A stretch of 64,000 nt of DNA from an uncultured Eubacteriales bacterium (GCA_900546845.1 UREK01000009.1:1-64000); one strand, 5' to 3'. Positions 54,464-63,817 are shown, counted from the stretch's first letter. Notes: generated by a model not told the origin, from the letters alone. Translations and numbers: made by a program.

Positions 54464-55335
54464 ATGAAGGAACAGATCGAAGCCGTCCAACGCATGCAGG
54501 ATTATATCGCCGCGCATCTGGAGGAACGCATCACGCTTGCGGCTCTCGCGGGAGCTTCCCTGTTTTCGCCCTGGTATTGCTACCGCCTGTTCCGGCAGTA
54601 TACCGGCCTGAGCCCTGCCGATTACGTGCGCCGCCTGCGGCTCTCCCATCCGCCCTACGCCTGCGCGATGGGGCGGACACAGTCGCGGACGTGGCGTTCA
54701 GCCTGGGTTTTGGAAGCGTAGACGGCTACCAGCGCGCATTCTTCCGGGCGTTCGGCTGCAATCCGGCGGAATACGCAGCCAATCCCATCCCACTCGGCCT
54801 CTTTACCCCTTACGGCGTAAAATATCGGGAACTGAGAAAGGAAACGAAACCTATGGAACCTGTGAAAACCGTTTTTGTCCACCTCGTCGAAAAGCCCGCG
54901 CGCAAGGCCGTCATCAAGCGCGGCATGCAGGCCAACGAGTATTTCGCTTATTGCGAGGAGGTGGGCTGCGACGTTTGGGGCACCCTCGTCAGCCTGCGTT
55001 CCCTGGCGGGGGAGCCGGTCTGCATGTGGCTGCCTGCGTCCTACCGCATGCCCGGCACCTCGGAATACGTGCAGGGCATAGAGTGCCCGCTTGACGACTT
55101 CGCTCCCATACCGGAAGGGGTTGACGTGATCGAGCTGCCCGCGGCGAAATACCTGATGTTCCAGGGCGAACCCTTTGCCGAAGAGGACTACTGCAATGCG
55201 ATTGCCGCGGTGCAGGAGGCCATCCGGCGCTATGATCCCTCCGCGCTCGGCTATTCCTGGGATCCCACAAACCCGCGCATCCAGCTTGAGCCCGTCGGCA
55301 CGCGCGGCTACATTGAGCTTTGGCCCGTGCGGTAA
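54464..55335 (+). pseudogene. AraC-family regulator with GyrI-like sensor domain, frameshifted
   Basis: The first frame (from 54464, RBS GGGGGAACG) encodes the first helix-turn-helix: MQDYIAAHLEERITLAALAG to YVRRLRLSH. The match then continues in another frame: SALRLRDGADTVADVAFSLGFGSVDGYQRAFFRAFGCNPAEYA, followed by a complete GyrI-like effector domain (KTVFVHLVEKPARKAVIKRG to the end). The switch is near 54646-54652 and looks like one lost base. There is no slippery heptamer, so a real disruption or a sequencing error is more likely than programmed frameshifting. The C-terminal domain alone could start at the ATG at 54853. Confidence 0.85.
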
Positions 55336-55380
55336 GAATGCGCTGCGGAGAAGAACTCCCGCAACCGCTTCCGGCGGCAT

Positions 55381-55405
55381 CCTCCCCGTAAAAGGGGGGC
55401 TTTTT
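55381..55405 (+). terminator. Probable terminator after the AraC-GyrI gene
   Basis: CCTCCCC and GGGGGG pair around GTAAAA, then CTTTTTATT. The stem is short but the T-run is good. Confidence 0.6.
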
Positions 55406-55531
55406 ATTGTGATACGCGCAAACCCACGATAAGCCACCATAAATGTTCCGTGAAAGCAGCCTGAAACCAGGTCTTTCCCCATTATCTTCACTCTTTCACG
55501 GCAATCCCGCTTCGCAGCGCAGCCGGCACGG

Positions 55532-55560
55532 TTGACAAATACCGCAAAAGGATATACCAT
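55532..55560 (+). promoter_or_regulatory. Promoter upstream of the methyltransferase
   Basis: TTGACA (55532-55537), 17 bp, TACCAT (55555-55560). It leaves a ~150 nt leader with a short reading frame at 55586-55627. Confidence 0.55.
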
Positions 55561-55585
55561 CCCAATAGGAAGGCGGTGAACTCTT

Positions 55586-55627
55586 ATGAGGTTTGTTCGA
55601 GATAATCGCTCGGTGCAGTGTATCTGA
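55586..55627 (+). CDS. Possible leader peptide (13 residues) before the methyltransferase
   Basis: MRFVRDNRSVQCI, with an AGGAAGG-containing site about 12 bases upstream of the ATG. It lies between a promoter and the methyltransferase start at 55718. Leader peptides are known before some methyltransferase resistance genes, but here this is inferred from position alone. Confidence 0.3.
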   Translation: MRFVRDNRSVQCI

Positions 55628-55717
55628 TAGCGGATTGCATCGAGTTTTTGTTTTTGCTATCAGCTGGCTGCACCGGTTTCATAATCAAAAAACAAATTAT
55701 GAAAGGGAGTAGTCAAT

Positions 55718-56491
55718 ATGGATTTAGAATCCTTAAAAGCACAATGGCAGCAGGAAGAACGCATTGCTCATATCCATGGATGGGATTTTTCGCACATAGA
55801 CGGCCGTTATGAAGAAGGTCAGGACATCCCGTGGGATTATGGAGCAATCATACGCCAATATTTATCCCCAAACGATAAATTGCTGGACATGGATACCGGG
55901 GGCGGCGAGTTTTTATTAACCTTAAACCACCCTCACGAAAACACCAGCGCAACGGAAGGCTATCCCCCAAACGTTGCCCTGTGCAAATCGGTTTTGCTGC
56001 CGCTCGGAATCGATTTCCGGGAAGCTGGAGACGCCCGCCATCTGCCGTTTGACGCGCGCTCGTTCGACATGGTAACAAACCGGCATGGCGGCTTCGACGC
56101 CAATGAATTGTTCCGCATATTAAAACCCGGCGGGCTTTTTGTTACGCAGCAGGTAGGCGCGGAAAATGACCGGGAGCTGGTCGATCTGCTGCTCCCTAAC
56201 ACGGAACTTCCCTATCCGGAACAATATCTTCAAAAGAATAAAACAAAGTTTTTGAACGCCGGATTTGAAGTCCTGCATGCGCAGGAAGCGTTTTCCAAAA
56301 TCAGGTTTTATGACGTTGGGGCTTTGGTATGGTTTGCCCGGGTCATCGAATGGGAATTTCCGGGATTCTCTGTGGAACGTTGTCTGGACCGGCTGTGGAG
56401 CGCGCAAGAGATGCTGGAGAGAGACGGCGTGATCGAAGCGGCTACGCACAGGTTCCTCCTGGTGGCATTGAAACCGGCGCGGAATGAATAA
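55718..56491 (+). CDS. Class I SAM-dependent methyltransferase
   Basis: A 257-residue cytosolic protein. The AdoMet-binding fold shows LLDMDTGGGEFLLTL as motif I, then a ATEGYPPN segment, GDARHLPFDARSFDMVTNRH and LKPGGLFVTQQVG. The target is unknown (small molecule or nucleic acid). It is more AT-rich than its neighbours, which may indicate later acquisition. RBS AAAGGGAG. It ends before the terminator at 56574-56609. Confidence 0.85.
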   Translation: MDLESLKAQWQQEERIAHIHGWDFSHIDGRYEEGQDIPWDYGAIIRQYLSPNDKLLDMDTGGGEFLLTLNHPHENTSATEGYPPNVALCKSVLLPLGIDFREAGDARHLPFDARSFDMVTNRHGGFDANELFRILKPGGLFVTQQVGAENDRELVDLLLPNTELPYPEQYLQKNKTKFLNAGFEVLHAQEAFSKIRFYDVGALVWFARVIEWEFPGFSVERCLDRLWSAQEMLERDGVIEAATHRFLLVALKPARNE

Positions 56492-56573
56492 CGCGGGATA
56501 GCAGAAGCAGGCACATCGTCAAGCAGAACGGGGACATGTCCTGGCTGACGGCGCCCCTGCGCATCAGACAGAC

Positions 56574-56609
56574 AAAAGAGCGAAAGCATTTTTTGCTTTC
56601 GCTCTTTTT
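56574..56609. terminator. Strong terminator between convergent genes
   Basis: AAAAGAGCGAAAGCA and TGCTTTCGCTCTTTT form a perfect 15 bp stem around TTTTT, with T or A runs on both sides, so it can end both the methyltransferase and sipL transcripts. Confidence 0.85.
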
Positions 56610-56652
56610 AGGTTGTCGCTTAAGCGGCAGTTGCCATTTTTTTAAATGCACT

Positions 56653-58134
56653 TCAGAGCAAGAGCACCAGCTTCTGCCCGTCGGCAAGGGTTTCCGAAAG
56701 GCCGGGGTTCGTGTCCAGCAGGCGCTTGCGCGGCAGGTTAAAGCGGCGGCCTACGTCAAAGAGCGTTTCCCCCTCGCCCGCGAAGTAGATCACCACCCCG
56801 CGCGGGGCGGCGGCCTGCGCGCATTCCTCCATGCCCGTCACAGCGGCGGTTCGCACGATCTCATAGGGCTGCGCGGATACCTGCAACGTATAGGAAAACT
56901 CAATCCCGCGCCCCGCGCCGGAGGCCGCGGCAGAAACTATGCGCACCTGGGCCCGCGCTTCCGGAAGCGCGCCCACGCCGCCGTTTTCGCAGCGAAACGG
57001 AATATCCTCCGTGAAGGCATATAGCATGCCGCCTTCCGTCTGGTACAGCACGCGCGTGAACAAAAGCCCTTCCACCGCAAGGCGTCCATCCTCCACAGCG
57101 GCGGAGGTCACGACCGGCCGTGCCGTGCAGTACGCCACGCGGTAGCACTCCGGCATGCCGTCCGGAATGTTCAGCGTTTCCGACGTGCCGAAGCGGAAAC
57201 GCACCGTCTCGCCGCGCAGCAGCAGCTGCACCTCCTCCTTGACGCACGCGAGCGGCAGGGACGGCGCATACGCGTCCTGCGGCAGAGCCACAGTTTCCGC
57301 CTGCGGCGCTTCCACGCGCACCGCGATGCGCGCTTCCACGCTCATGAGCCCGCTGTCCTCGCCCACCGGCGCAAGCCCGAGCGATTCCACCTCCGCCTCC
57401 GCCACGCAGCGTGCCGGGTCTGCGCCCACAGCGTCCACCCCAGTCTCGAGCGTCACCGGAACATGCTGCACCAGCTGCGCAAGCTTGCCATCCGCACCGA
57501 TGGTCAGCGCAGTGACGGTCAGCGTGCCTTCCGAAATGGCCGTGTCCCCACCCAAGCGCAGCTCGCGGATCTGGCAGGTTCCCGAAGCCCGCAGCACAGC
57601 GGCCACGTTCGGCGCGCTCATGTCCTCACGGATGCGCACTGCCTCCTGCCCGAGCTGCGCATAGCGCACGGTCCCATAGCTCTGCGTCTTGCATTCGAGA
57701 TCCTCCGCGCCCTTGATGCCTGCGAGCACGCGCAGCGGCTCCTCCCGCAGCACCAGGCACTCCACATCCAAAACCGCCGAGAGCGCAAGCGCCCCCGCTT
57801 GCTCGACGGAAAGCGTTTGCAGCGTGGCATACGCCTCCGCCGTCATCCCCTCCTTCGCGCCCGGCGCAGGGAGCGAATGGCGGAACGCAGCGCTGGACGC
57901 GAAAGCGAACACCTCGTCCCCATCGCGGCAGATCAGCTCTACGCGCACGCGCCCCTCCACCGTGACCGCGCCCTCGCTTGCGGCCGCGCCCGTGACTGTA
58001 ACGCTGCCGTCCGCGCAGAGCACTTCTGCGCTTTGCCGCCCTTCGGGCAAGGGCAGATCCCCTTCTACCAGCGCCTGCGATGCCGCCCGAAGCACGAGGC
58101 GCGTCGCGCCCAGCTCGCTAAATTGCAGTTCCAT
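56653..58134 (-). CDS. sipL: SipL-like spore coat morphogenesis protein (DUF3794 and LysM)
   Basis: A 493-residue protein made of three DUF3794-type beta domains (about 10-150, 160-290, 300-430), with repeated VPVTLE-, VRVEAP- and LQVSAQPYEIV-type strands, and a C-terminal LysM domain (about 445-493: VVIYFAGEGETLFDVGRRFNLPRKRLLDTNPGLSETLADGQKLVLL). This is the architecture of SipL of Clostridioides, which binds SpoIVA to attach the spore coat to the forespore. The start at 58134 follows GGGAGGG. It lies downstream of spo0A in the same direction. Confidence 0.85.
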   Translation of the reverse strand: MELQFSELGATRLVLRAASQALVEGDLPLPEGRQSAEVLCADGSVTVTGAAASEGAVTVEGRVRVELICRDGDEVFAFASSAAFRHSLPAPGAKEGMTAEAYATLQTLSVEQAGALALSAVLDVECLVLREEPLRVLAGIKGAEDLECKTQSYGTVRYAQLGQEAVRIREDMSAPNVAAVLRASGTCQIRELRLGGDTAISEGTLTVTALTIGADGKLAQLVQHVPVTLETGVDAVGADPARCVAEAEVESLGLAPVGEDSGLMSVEARIAVRVEAPQAETVALPQDAYAPSLPLACVKEEVQLLLRGETVRFRFGTSETLNIPDGMPECYRVAYCTARPVVTSAAVEDGRLAVEGLLFTRVLYQTEGGMLYAFTEDIPFRCENGGVGALPEARAQVRIVSAAASGAGRGIEFSYTLQVSAQPYEIVRTAAVTGMEECAQAAAPRGVVIYFAGEGETLFDVGRRFNLPRKRLLDTNPGLSETLADGQKLVLLL

Positions 58135-58313
58135 CGTTTTCCCTCCCAATCGTATGGCTGTATCAGTCCATATTTATGAAGATCCGCCCGCATTTATGCG
58201 TAATGCAGGACTTGCAGCGCAACGCTGCAATCCGCATGCTGCTTTTGTCACTTCTTTGAAATTAATCAAATATCAGTTCCTGGATATGGCCAGGTTTCCT
58301 ATTCGGGCCGGAG

Positions 58314-58378
58314 TTATCCACATCATCCACAGACTTATCCACAAATTGCCCGTTTTCGGGGACAAGCAATGTGAATAA
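58314..58378. other. DnaA-box cluster with adjacent AT-rich tract
   Basis: Perfect DnaA boxes TTATCCACA at 58314-58322 and 58335-58343, a one-mismatch box TCATCCACA at 58323-58331, and an inverted perfect TTATNCACA box at 58370-58378 (TGTGAATAA on the plus strand). An AT-rich tract follows at about 58439-58482. This is the composition of a replication origin or a DnaA-binding regulatory locus. dnaA and dnaN are not in the window, so which it is cannot be said. Otherwise the 452 bp between sipL and spo0A hold no gene. Confidence 0.65.
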
Positions 58379-58586
58379 TCTGTGAACTGCTTTTTTGCGC
58401 CGGTATATCGCGCTGCATAAGGCGCATAAATTCATTTCCCCTGTAAAATTTTTATTTTTTCCAAATTTCAACAAAAAAACGTCCCCATGGGCTGGCATGC
58501 GGCGCTTCCTGCATCGCGCCGCAGCGTAGGCTGCGGCGCGCAAATTCCTGCTCGATTTCCAGTCAATTTCCTTCTTTCGTCCGGTT

Positions 58587-59390
58587 TCAGCCGACGTCCC
58601 GGATCTCCTGCCGGGTGCGCTCACGCGCGTCCTCCATGATGAGCTTGTCGGCCACAAGCGCGATGAACTCGCCGTTCGTAGGCTTATCGTTCTTGGAATA
58701 GATGTTGTAGCCGAAGAGCTGGTTGATGTTCTCGATCTTGCCCCGCGTCCAGGCGACTTCGATGGAATGGCGGATCGCGCGCTCCACCTTGGAGGCTGAA
58801 GTATTGAAGCGCTTGGCGATGCCGGGATACAGTTCCTTGGTGATGCGGTTGATGAGCTCCGGCTCAAAGTACACCATGCGGATGGCCTCGCGCAGGTAAT
58901 GGTACCCCTTGATGTGCGCCGGGATGCCAATGACAAGGAACACCGCCGTGATCTTCTCATCGAGCGTCTTGGGCTGCGCTGCCGCCATGCAGACCTGAGA
59001 ACGGCCCAGGTAGGTGTTCTCCAGCATGTCGAGCAGGCGCTTGGCGAGCGTTTCCGGATCCGCCGGCTTCACCATGAAGTATTTCGCACCCATCGCACAG
59101 GCCTGGCGCACCATGTCCTCATGGCGCATGGCGCTTACGACCATCACGGCCGGCGGGTTTTCCAGAAGGCCTCCGCTGATGCGCTCCAGCAGCTCGAAGC
59201 CATCCACGCGCGGCAGGATCAGCTCCGTGATCAGCGCGTCATAATGCCCTGCGCGCAGCGCATCGAGCGCTGCCTGCCCATCCGGCACGGCCTCAAACTG
59301 CGCCACCTGTTCCTGCGCCGTAAGGCAGTCCCGCACTGCCGTCTGAAACTGAAGGTTGCTGTCCGCCATGAGAATTCGATATTTTGTCAT
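58587..59390 (-). CDS. spo0A: Spo0A, stage 0 sporulation master regulator, with atypical receiver
   Basis: A 267-residue response regulator, exactly the length of Bacillus subtilis Spo0A. The C-terminal DNA-binding domain (150-267) is strongly conserved ([65 protein letters not shown]). In the receiver the acidic pocket is D10-S11 instead of D-D, and position 56, the phosphorylated Asp, is Glu (ALITELILP). The switch Ser86 and Lys108 remain. Glu could mimic phosphorylation or phosphorelay control may be lost. RBS AAGGAGG fixes the start at 59390. Confidence 0.95.
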   Translation of the reverse strand: MTKYRILMADSNLQFQTAVRDCLTAQEQVAQFEAVPDGQAALDALRAGHYDALITELILPRVDGFELLERISGGLLENPPAVMVVSAMRHEDMVRQACAMGAKYFMVKPADPETLAKRLLDMLENTYLGRSQVCMAAAQPKTLDEKITAVFLVIGIPAHIKGYHYLREAIRMVYFEPELINRITKELYPGIAKRFNTSASKVERAIRHSIEVAWTRGKIENINQLFGYNIYSKNDKPTNGEFIALVADKLIMEDARERTRQEIRDVG

Positions 59391-59612
59391 TCGTATGCCT
59401 CCTTTTTGCAATCGAGATGCAATTTTTGTCTGCAACCCAATCATACCACCGCGATTTTCGCGGCGATAGAGCATGAATTTGGCCGGTATTGTCGTGTTTT
59501 GCTGTGCTTTAAGCATCTGCTGTCGCTTCGTGTCTCCCGTTGAAGATTTTCAGTTTTATTTGTATAATTTTACCGCAAAAAAACGGTTTGCACATTTCCG
59601 TCAAACTACCCG

Positions 59613-59667
59613 TTGACAAATTTTGCCCCACAGCGTAAAATATCAATCGGTTAATTGTTAATCGGTT
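59613..59667 (+). promoter_or_regulatory. Promoter and operator of the MarR-ABC operon
   Basis: A perfect TTGACA (59613-59618), 17 bp, TAAAAT (59636-59641). Just downstream the unit AATCGGTT occurs twice (59645-59652, 59660-59667), 15 bp apart, with TTAATTGTTAA between. This suits a MarR-type dimer binding over the transcription start, so autorepression of the operon is likely. Confidence 0.7.
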
Positions 59668-59695
59668 CACTTTCGTGAAGAGGAGATTGCATACC

Positions 59696-60199
59696 ATGGC
59701 TTTACCGGAACAATACCGCGAGATCATCGGCGCAATGCACCGGTTGGATCTGCTGCGGCGCATCAGCATCCGGGACAGCGCGCGCGGCATCGAGCTGCAC
59801 CGCACGCAAATGCCGATGCTGGAATACATTTCTGCGCATCCGGGCTGTACGCAGGCCGATGTTTCCAACCACCTGCATGTTTCGCCCGCATCCATCGCCT
59901 GTTCGGCCAAACGGATGGAAAGCGCAGGGCTCATCGCCCGCGTGCCGGATGAAGCGAACCTGCGCCGCAACAAGCTCACCGCAACCGCGGCGGGGCGCGC
60001 GCGGCTCATGCAGATGCGCGCCGTGTTCGACGCGCTGGACGCGCGCACGTTCCGCGGCTTTTCCGGCGCGGAACTTGCGTCCCTTTCCAGCATGCTCAAC
60101 CGGATGATCCAAAACTCCGCCCGCGGGGACGCCGCACAAAAAACGATGCACGAGCTGATCTGCCAGCTCAACGAAATGGAAGGAGAAGATCCATGCTGA
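59696..60199 (+). CDS. MarR-family transcriptional regulator
   Basis: A 167-residue winged-helix regulator: MPMLEYISAHPGCTQADVSNHLHVSPASIACSAKRMESAGLIARVPDEANLRRNKLTATAAGRARL. The start at 59696 has GAGGAG ten bases upstream; a GTG at 59675 would lie before that site. Its end overlaps the first ABC gene by 7 bp. It probably represses the exporter until a substrate binds. Confidence 0.92.
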   Translation: MALPEQYREIIGAMHRLDLLRRISIRDSARGIELHRTQMPMLEYISAHPGCTQADVSNHLHVSPASIACSAKRMESAGLIARVPDEANLRRNKLTATAAGRARLMQMRAVFDALDARTFRGFSGAELASLSSMLNRMIQNSARGDAAQKTMHELICQLNEMEGEDPC

Positions 60200-61920
60200 A
60201 AAAGTTGTTCCCTTTTCTTAAGGGATACGGGCTTCGCTCGATGCTTGCCTCGCTGACGGTCATCTGCGAGGTTCTGCTTGAGGTATACATCCCATACTTG
60301 ATGGCCGCCATCATCAACATCGGCATTGCGACAGGCAACGTGGATTTCATCCTGCGCCGGGGGCTGCTGATGATCGGCATGGCCTGCCTGTCGCTTACAA
60401 TGGGCGCGCTTTCGGCGCGGTTTTCCGTCACAGCCAGCGCGGGCTTTGCAAAGAACCTGCGCGCCGGCCTGTTTGAGCGCGTGCAGGGCTTTTCGTTTGC
60501 CAACGTGGATAAGTTTTCCACCGCATCGCTCATCACCCGCCTGACTACGGACGTGACGAACGTGCAGCAATCCTTCATGATGATCATCCGCACGCTCGTG
60601 CGCTCGCCGCTCATGCTCATCGCGGCCACAGTCATGGCCGTGCGGCTCAATGCGGAGCTTGCCGTTGTGTTTGCGTTCGCAATCCCACTGCTCGCCTTCT
60701 TCCTGATCTTCATCGGCACGCGCGCATTCCCGCGCTTCAAGGCGATGCTCAAAAAATACGACGGGATGAACGCGCAGGTGCAGGAAAACCTGATCGCCAT
60801 CCGCGTGGTAAAAGCGTTCGTGCGCGAAAAGCACGAGGACGCACGCTTCACCGCATCTGCGGAGGCCGTGCGCGAGGCGCAGATCAAGGCTGAGCGCCTG
60901 CTCGTCTGGAACATGCCCATCGGCCAATACGTGCTGTACCTCTGCATGATCGCCGTCTGCTACATCGGCGGCCACCTGATCGTCGCGGGCGATATGCTCA
61001 CCGGCGACCTGATGAGCTTCATCAGCTACATCTCGCAGATCCTCTCCTCGCTGATGATGCTTTCGATGATGTTCGTGATGCTCATCATGACCCGCGCGAG
61101 CGCGTCGCGCATCGTGGAGGTGCTGGATGAAGAGAACGACATCCGTGACAATGAGGCCGACGCTTCCCTCGCCGTGCCGGACGGCTCCGTCGAATTCCGG
61201 GACGTTTGCTTCAGCTACTCCAAGGACCCGAACAACCTCACGCTTTCGCACATCAACCTCAAGATCAGGAGCGGCGAGACGATCGGCGTCATCGGCGGCA
61301 CCGGCTCCGCAAAATCCTCGCTCGTGCAGCTGATCCCGCGGCTTTACGACGTAATCTCCGGCTCCGTGCTCGTAGGCGGGCACGATGTGCGGGAGTATAA
61401 AATCGAAGCCCTGCGCAACAGCGTTTCCATGGTGCTGCAAAAAAACGTGCTTTTCTCCGGCACCATCCGCGACAACCTGCGCTGGGGCGATGCAGACGCC
61501 ACGGACGCGCAAATCGAAGAAGCATGCTGCGCAGCCGCGGCGCACGATTTCATCACCGCTTTCCCGAACGGGTATGATACCGACCTCGGGCAGGGCGGCG
61601 TGAACGTCTCCGGCGGGCAGAAGCAGCGCCTGTGTATCGCGCGGGCCCTCCTCAAGCGCCCGAAGATCATCATCCTGGACGACAGCACGAGCGCCGTTGA
61701 CACGGCGACGGACGCCTCCATCCGCAGAGCGCTGCGCGAAGAGCTTGCCAGTACCACGACCATCATCATCGCCCAGCGCATCACCTCCGTGATGGACGCG
61801 GACCGCATCGTCGTCATGCACGACGGTAAGATCGAGGACGTCGGCACGCACGATGAGCTCCTCGCACGCAACGAGATCTACCGCGAAGTTTACGAATCCC
61901 AGCAAAAGGGGGTGGCCTAA
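60193..61920 (+). CDS. ABC exporter subunit 1 (degenerate nucleotide site)
   Basis: A 575-residue half-transporter: six membrane helices (1-310) then an ATPase domain. Walker A is GGTGSAKSS, with Ala where the last Gly is usual. The signature is VSGGQKQR. Walker B is IIILDDSTS, where the catalytic Glu is Asp. Such a degenerate site, paired with a normal one in the partner, is typical of heterodimeric exporters such as BmrCD or LmrCD. Substrate unknown; drug or lipid export is likely. Translationally coupled to marR. Confidence 0.93.
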   Translation: MLKKLFPFLKGYGLRSMLASLTVICEVLLEVYIPYLMAAIINIGIATGNVDFILRRGLLMIGMACLSLTMGALSARFSVTASAGFAKNLRAGLFERVQGFSFANVDKFSTASLITRLTTDVTNVQQSFMMIIRTLVRSPLMLIAATVMAVRLNAELAVVFAFAIPLLAFFLIFIGTRAFPRFKAMLKKYDGMNAQVQENLIAIRVVKAFVREKHEDARFTASAEAVREAQIKAERLLVWNMPIGQYVLYLCMIAVCYIGGHLIVAGDMLTGDLMSFISYISQILSSLMMLSMMFVMLIMTRASASRIVEVLDEENDIRDNEADASLAVPDGSVEFRDVCFSYSKDPNNLTLSHINLKIRSGETIGVIGGTGSAKSSLVQLIPRLYDVISGSVLVGGHDVREYKIEALRNSVSMVLQKNVLFSGTIRDNLRWGDADATDAQIEEACCAAAAHDFITAFPNGYDTDLGQGGVNVSGGQKQRLCIARALLKRPKIIILDDSTSAVDTATDASIRRALREELASTTTIIIAQRITSVMDADRIVVMHDGKIEDVGTHDELLARNEIYREVYESQQKGVA

Positions 61921-61921
61921 T

Positions 61922-63817
61922 ATGCCTCCGGTACGTCAAAGCAAAAACGCGTTCCGCCGCCCCAAGAACATGCGGCGTACCTTCTCGCGCACGTTTTCCT
62001 ATTTCCGTGCATACCGTTTCCAGCTCGTGCTGGTGCTCATCGGCATTGTGCTGAGCGCAGGCGCGAACGTCGCGGGAACCTACATGCTCAGGCCTATCAT
62101 CGACGATTACATCGTGCCCTGGATCGGCAGCGCGGAGCCGGATTTCTCCGGCCTCATCGGCCAGCTTGCCATCCTGTTCGCAATGTACACCATCGGCATC
62201 GGCGGCGCATACCTTTACAACCGCCTGATGATCAATATCTCCACAGGCACGCTTCTGCAGCTGCGCAAAGAGCTGTTCACGCACATGCAGAAGCTCCCCA
62301 TCCGCTACTTCGACGCGCGCACGCACGGCGAGATCATGTCCGCTTACACCAACGACATCGACGCCATGCGCGAAATGCTCAGCCAGGGCATCCCGCAGTT
62401 CATCAGCTCCATCATCAGCATCGTCGGCACGTTCGTGATGATGATCGTACTGAGCCCGATCCTCACGCTCATCGCCATCGCCATGCTCGTTGTGATGCTT
62501 TTTATCACCAAGGCCATCGCAAAGCGCAGCGGACGCTATTTCAAGGCGCGCCAGGATTCCCTTTCCCAGGTGAATGGCTACATTGAGGAGATGATCGAAG
62601 GGCAGAAGGTCGTAAAGGTATTCTGCCACGAGGACGCCGTGAACGGCGCGTTCGGCGGGCTGAACGAAACGCTCACCCAAAACACCGTGACGGCGAACAC
62701 CTTGGCAAACCTGATGGGCCCCATCATGAACAACCTGGGCCACGTGACCTATGCGCTCACGGCTGCGGCGGGCGGCCTGCTCGCGGTCGGCGGTTTGATG
62801 GGCCTTGGCACCATCGCCGCTTTCCTGCAATATACGCGCAAGTTCGCCATGCCGATCTCCCAGCTCTCCCAGCAAATGAACAATGTGATGGGGGCGCTCG
62901 CGGGCGCGGAGCGCATCTTCGACATGATCGACGAGCCCGTGGAAGAGGACGGCGGCGACGTGACCATGGTAAACGCCTGCCGCAACGCGGAAGGCGCGCT
63001 CGAGGAATGCAGCGCACGCACGGGCATTTGGGCCTGGAAGGTCCCTTCCGAAACGGCGGAAAGCGGCTATGAGCTCGTCGAGGTGCGCGGGGACGTGCGC
63101 TTCCACGACGTGACGTTCAGCTACGACGGCGAAAAGACCGTACTCAAAAACGTTTCGCTCTATGCGCGGCCCGGCCAGAAGATCGCCTTCGTCGGCTCCA
63201 CCGGCGCGGGCAAGACGACGATCACGAACCTCATCAACCGCTTCTACGACGTGCATGAGGGCGAGATCACCTATGACGGCATCCCCGTCCTGCGCATCAA
63301 GAAAGACGCGCTGCGCGGCTCGCTTGCCATGGTGCTGCAGGACACACACCTGTTCACCGGCACCGTACGGGAAAACATCCGCTACGGCAGGCTGGACGCG
63401 ACGGATGCGGAGGTCGAAGCGGCGGCGAAGCTCGCCAACGCGCACTTTTTCATCTCCCACCTGCCGCAGGGATACGACACCGTGCTCACCGCGGACGGCG
63501 CGAACCTGAGCCAGGGCCAGCGGCAGCTCATCGCCATCGCCCGGGCGGCGGTCGCGGACCCGCCGGTGCTGATTCTCGACGAAGCCACAAGCTCCATCGA
63601 CACCCGCACGGAGGCGCACATCGAACGCGGCATGGACCAGCTCATGAAGGATCGCACCGTGTTCGTCATCGCCCACCGGCTCTCCACCGTGCGCAACGCA
63701 AACGCCATCATGGTGCTTGAGCACGGCGAGATCATCGAACGCGGCGGCCACGACGACCTCATCGCCCAGAAGGGCAAGTATTACCAACTTTACATGGGCA
63801 TGTTCGAGCTGTCGTAA
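61922..63817 (+). CDS. ABC exporter subunit 2 (canonical nucleotide site)
   Basis: A 631-residue half-transporter with a longer N-terminus than its partner, six helices and an ATPase domain with Walker A GSTGAGKTT, signature LSQGQRQ and Walker B LILDEATS holding the catalytic Glu. An insert of about 60 residues (MVNACRNAEGALEECSARTGIWAWKV) lies between the membrane and ATPase parts. It starts 1 bp after its partner's stop and should form the heterodimer. Confidence 0.94.
   Translation: MPPVRQSKNAFRRPKNMRRTFSRTFSYFRAYRFQLVLVLIGIVLSAGANVAGTYMLRPIIDDYIVPWIGSAEPDFSGLIGQLAILFAMYTIGIGGAYLYNRLMINISTGTLLQLRKELFTHMQKLPIRYFDARTHGEIMSAYTNDIDAMREMLSQGIPQFISSIISIVGTFVMMIVLSPILTLIAIAMLVVMLFITKAIAKRSGRYFKARQDSLSQVNGYIEEMIEGQKVVKVFCHEDAVNGAFGGLNETLTQNTVTANTLANLMGPIMNNLGHVTYALTAAAGGLLAVGGLMGLGTIAAFLQYTRKFAMPISQLSQQMNNVMGALAGAERIFDMIDEPVEEDGGDVTMVNACRNAEGALEECSARTGIWAWKVPSETAESGYELVEVRGDVRFHDVTFSYDGEKTVLKNVSLYARPGQKIAFVGSTGAGKTTITNLINRFYDVHEGEITYDGIPVLRIKKDALRGSLAMVLQDTHLFTGTVRENIRYGRLDATDAEVEAAAKLANAHFFISHLPQGYDTVLTADGANLSQGQRQLIAIARAAVADPPVLILDEATSSIDTRTEAHIERGMDQLMKDRTVFVIAHRLSTVRNANAIMVLEHGEIIERGGHDDLIAQKGKYYQLYMGMFELS

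Noticed and set aside
59509..61905. Open frames of about 800 and 700 codons on the minus strand opposite the ABC exporter and beyond
   Set aside because: Both are antisense shadows of strongly conserved genes, with no family motif and no start signals.
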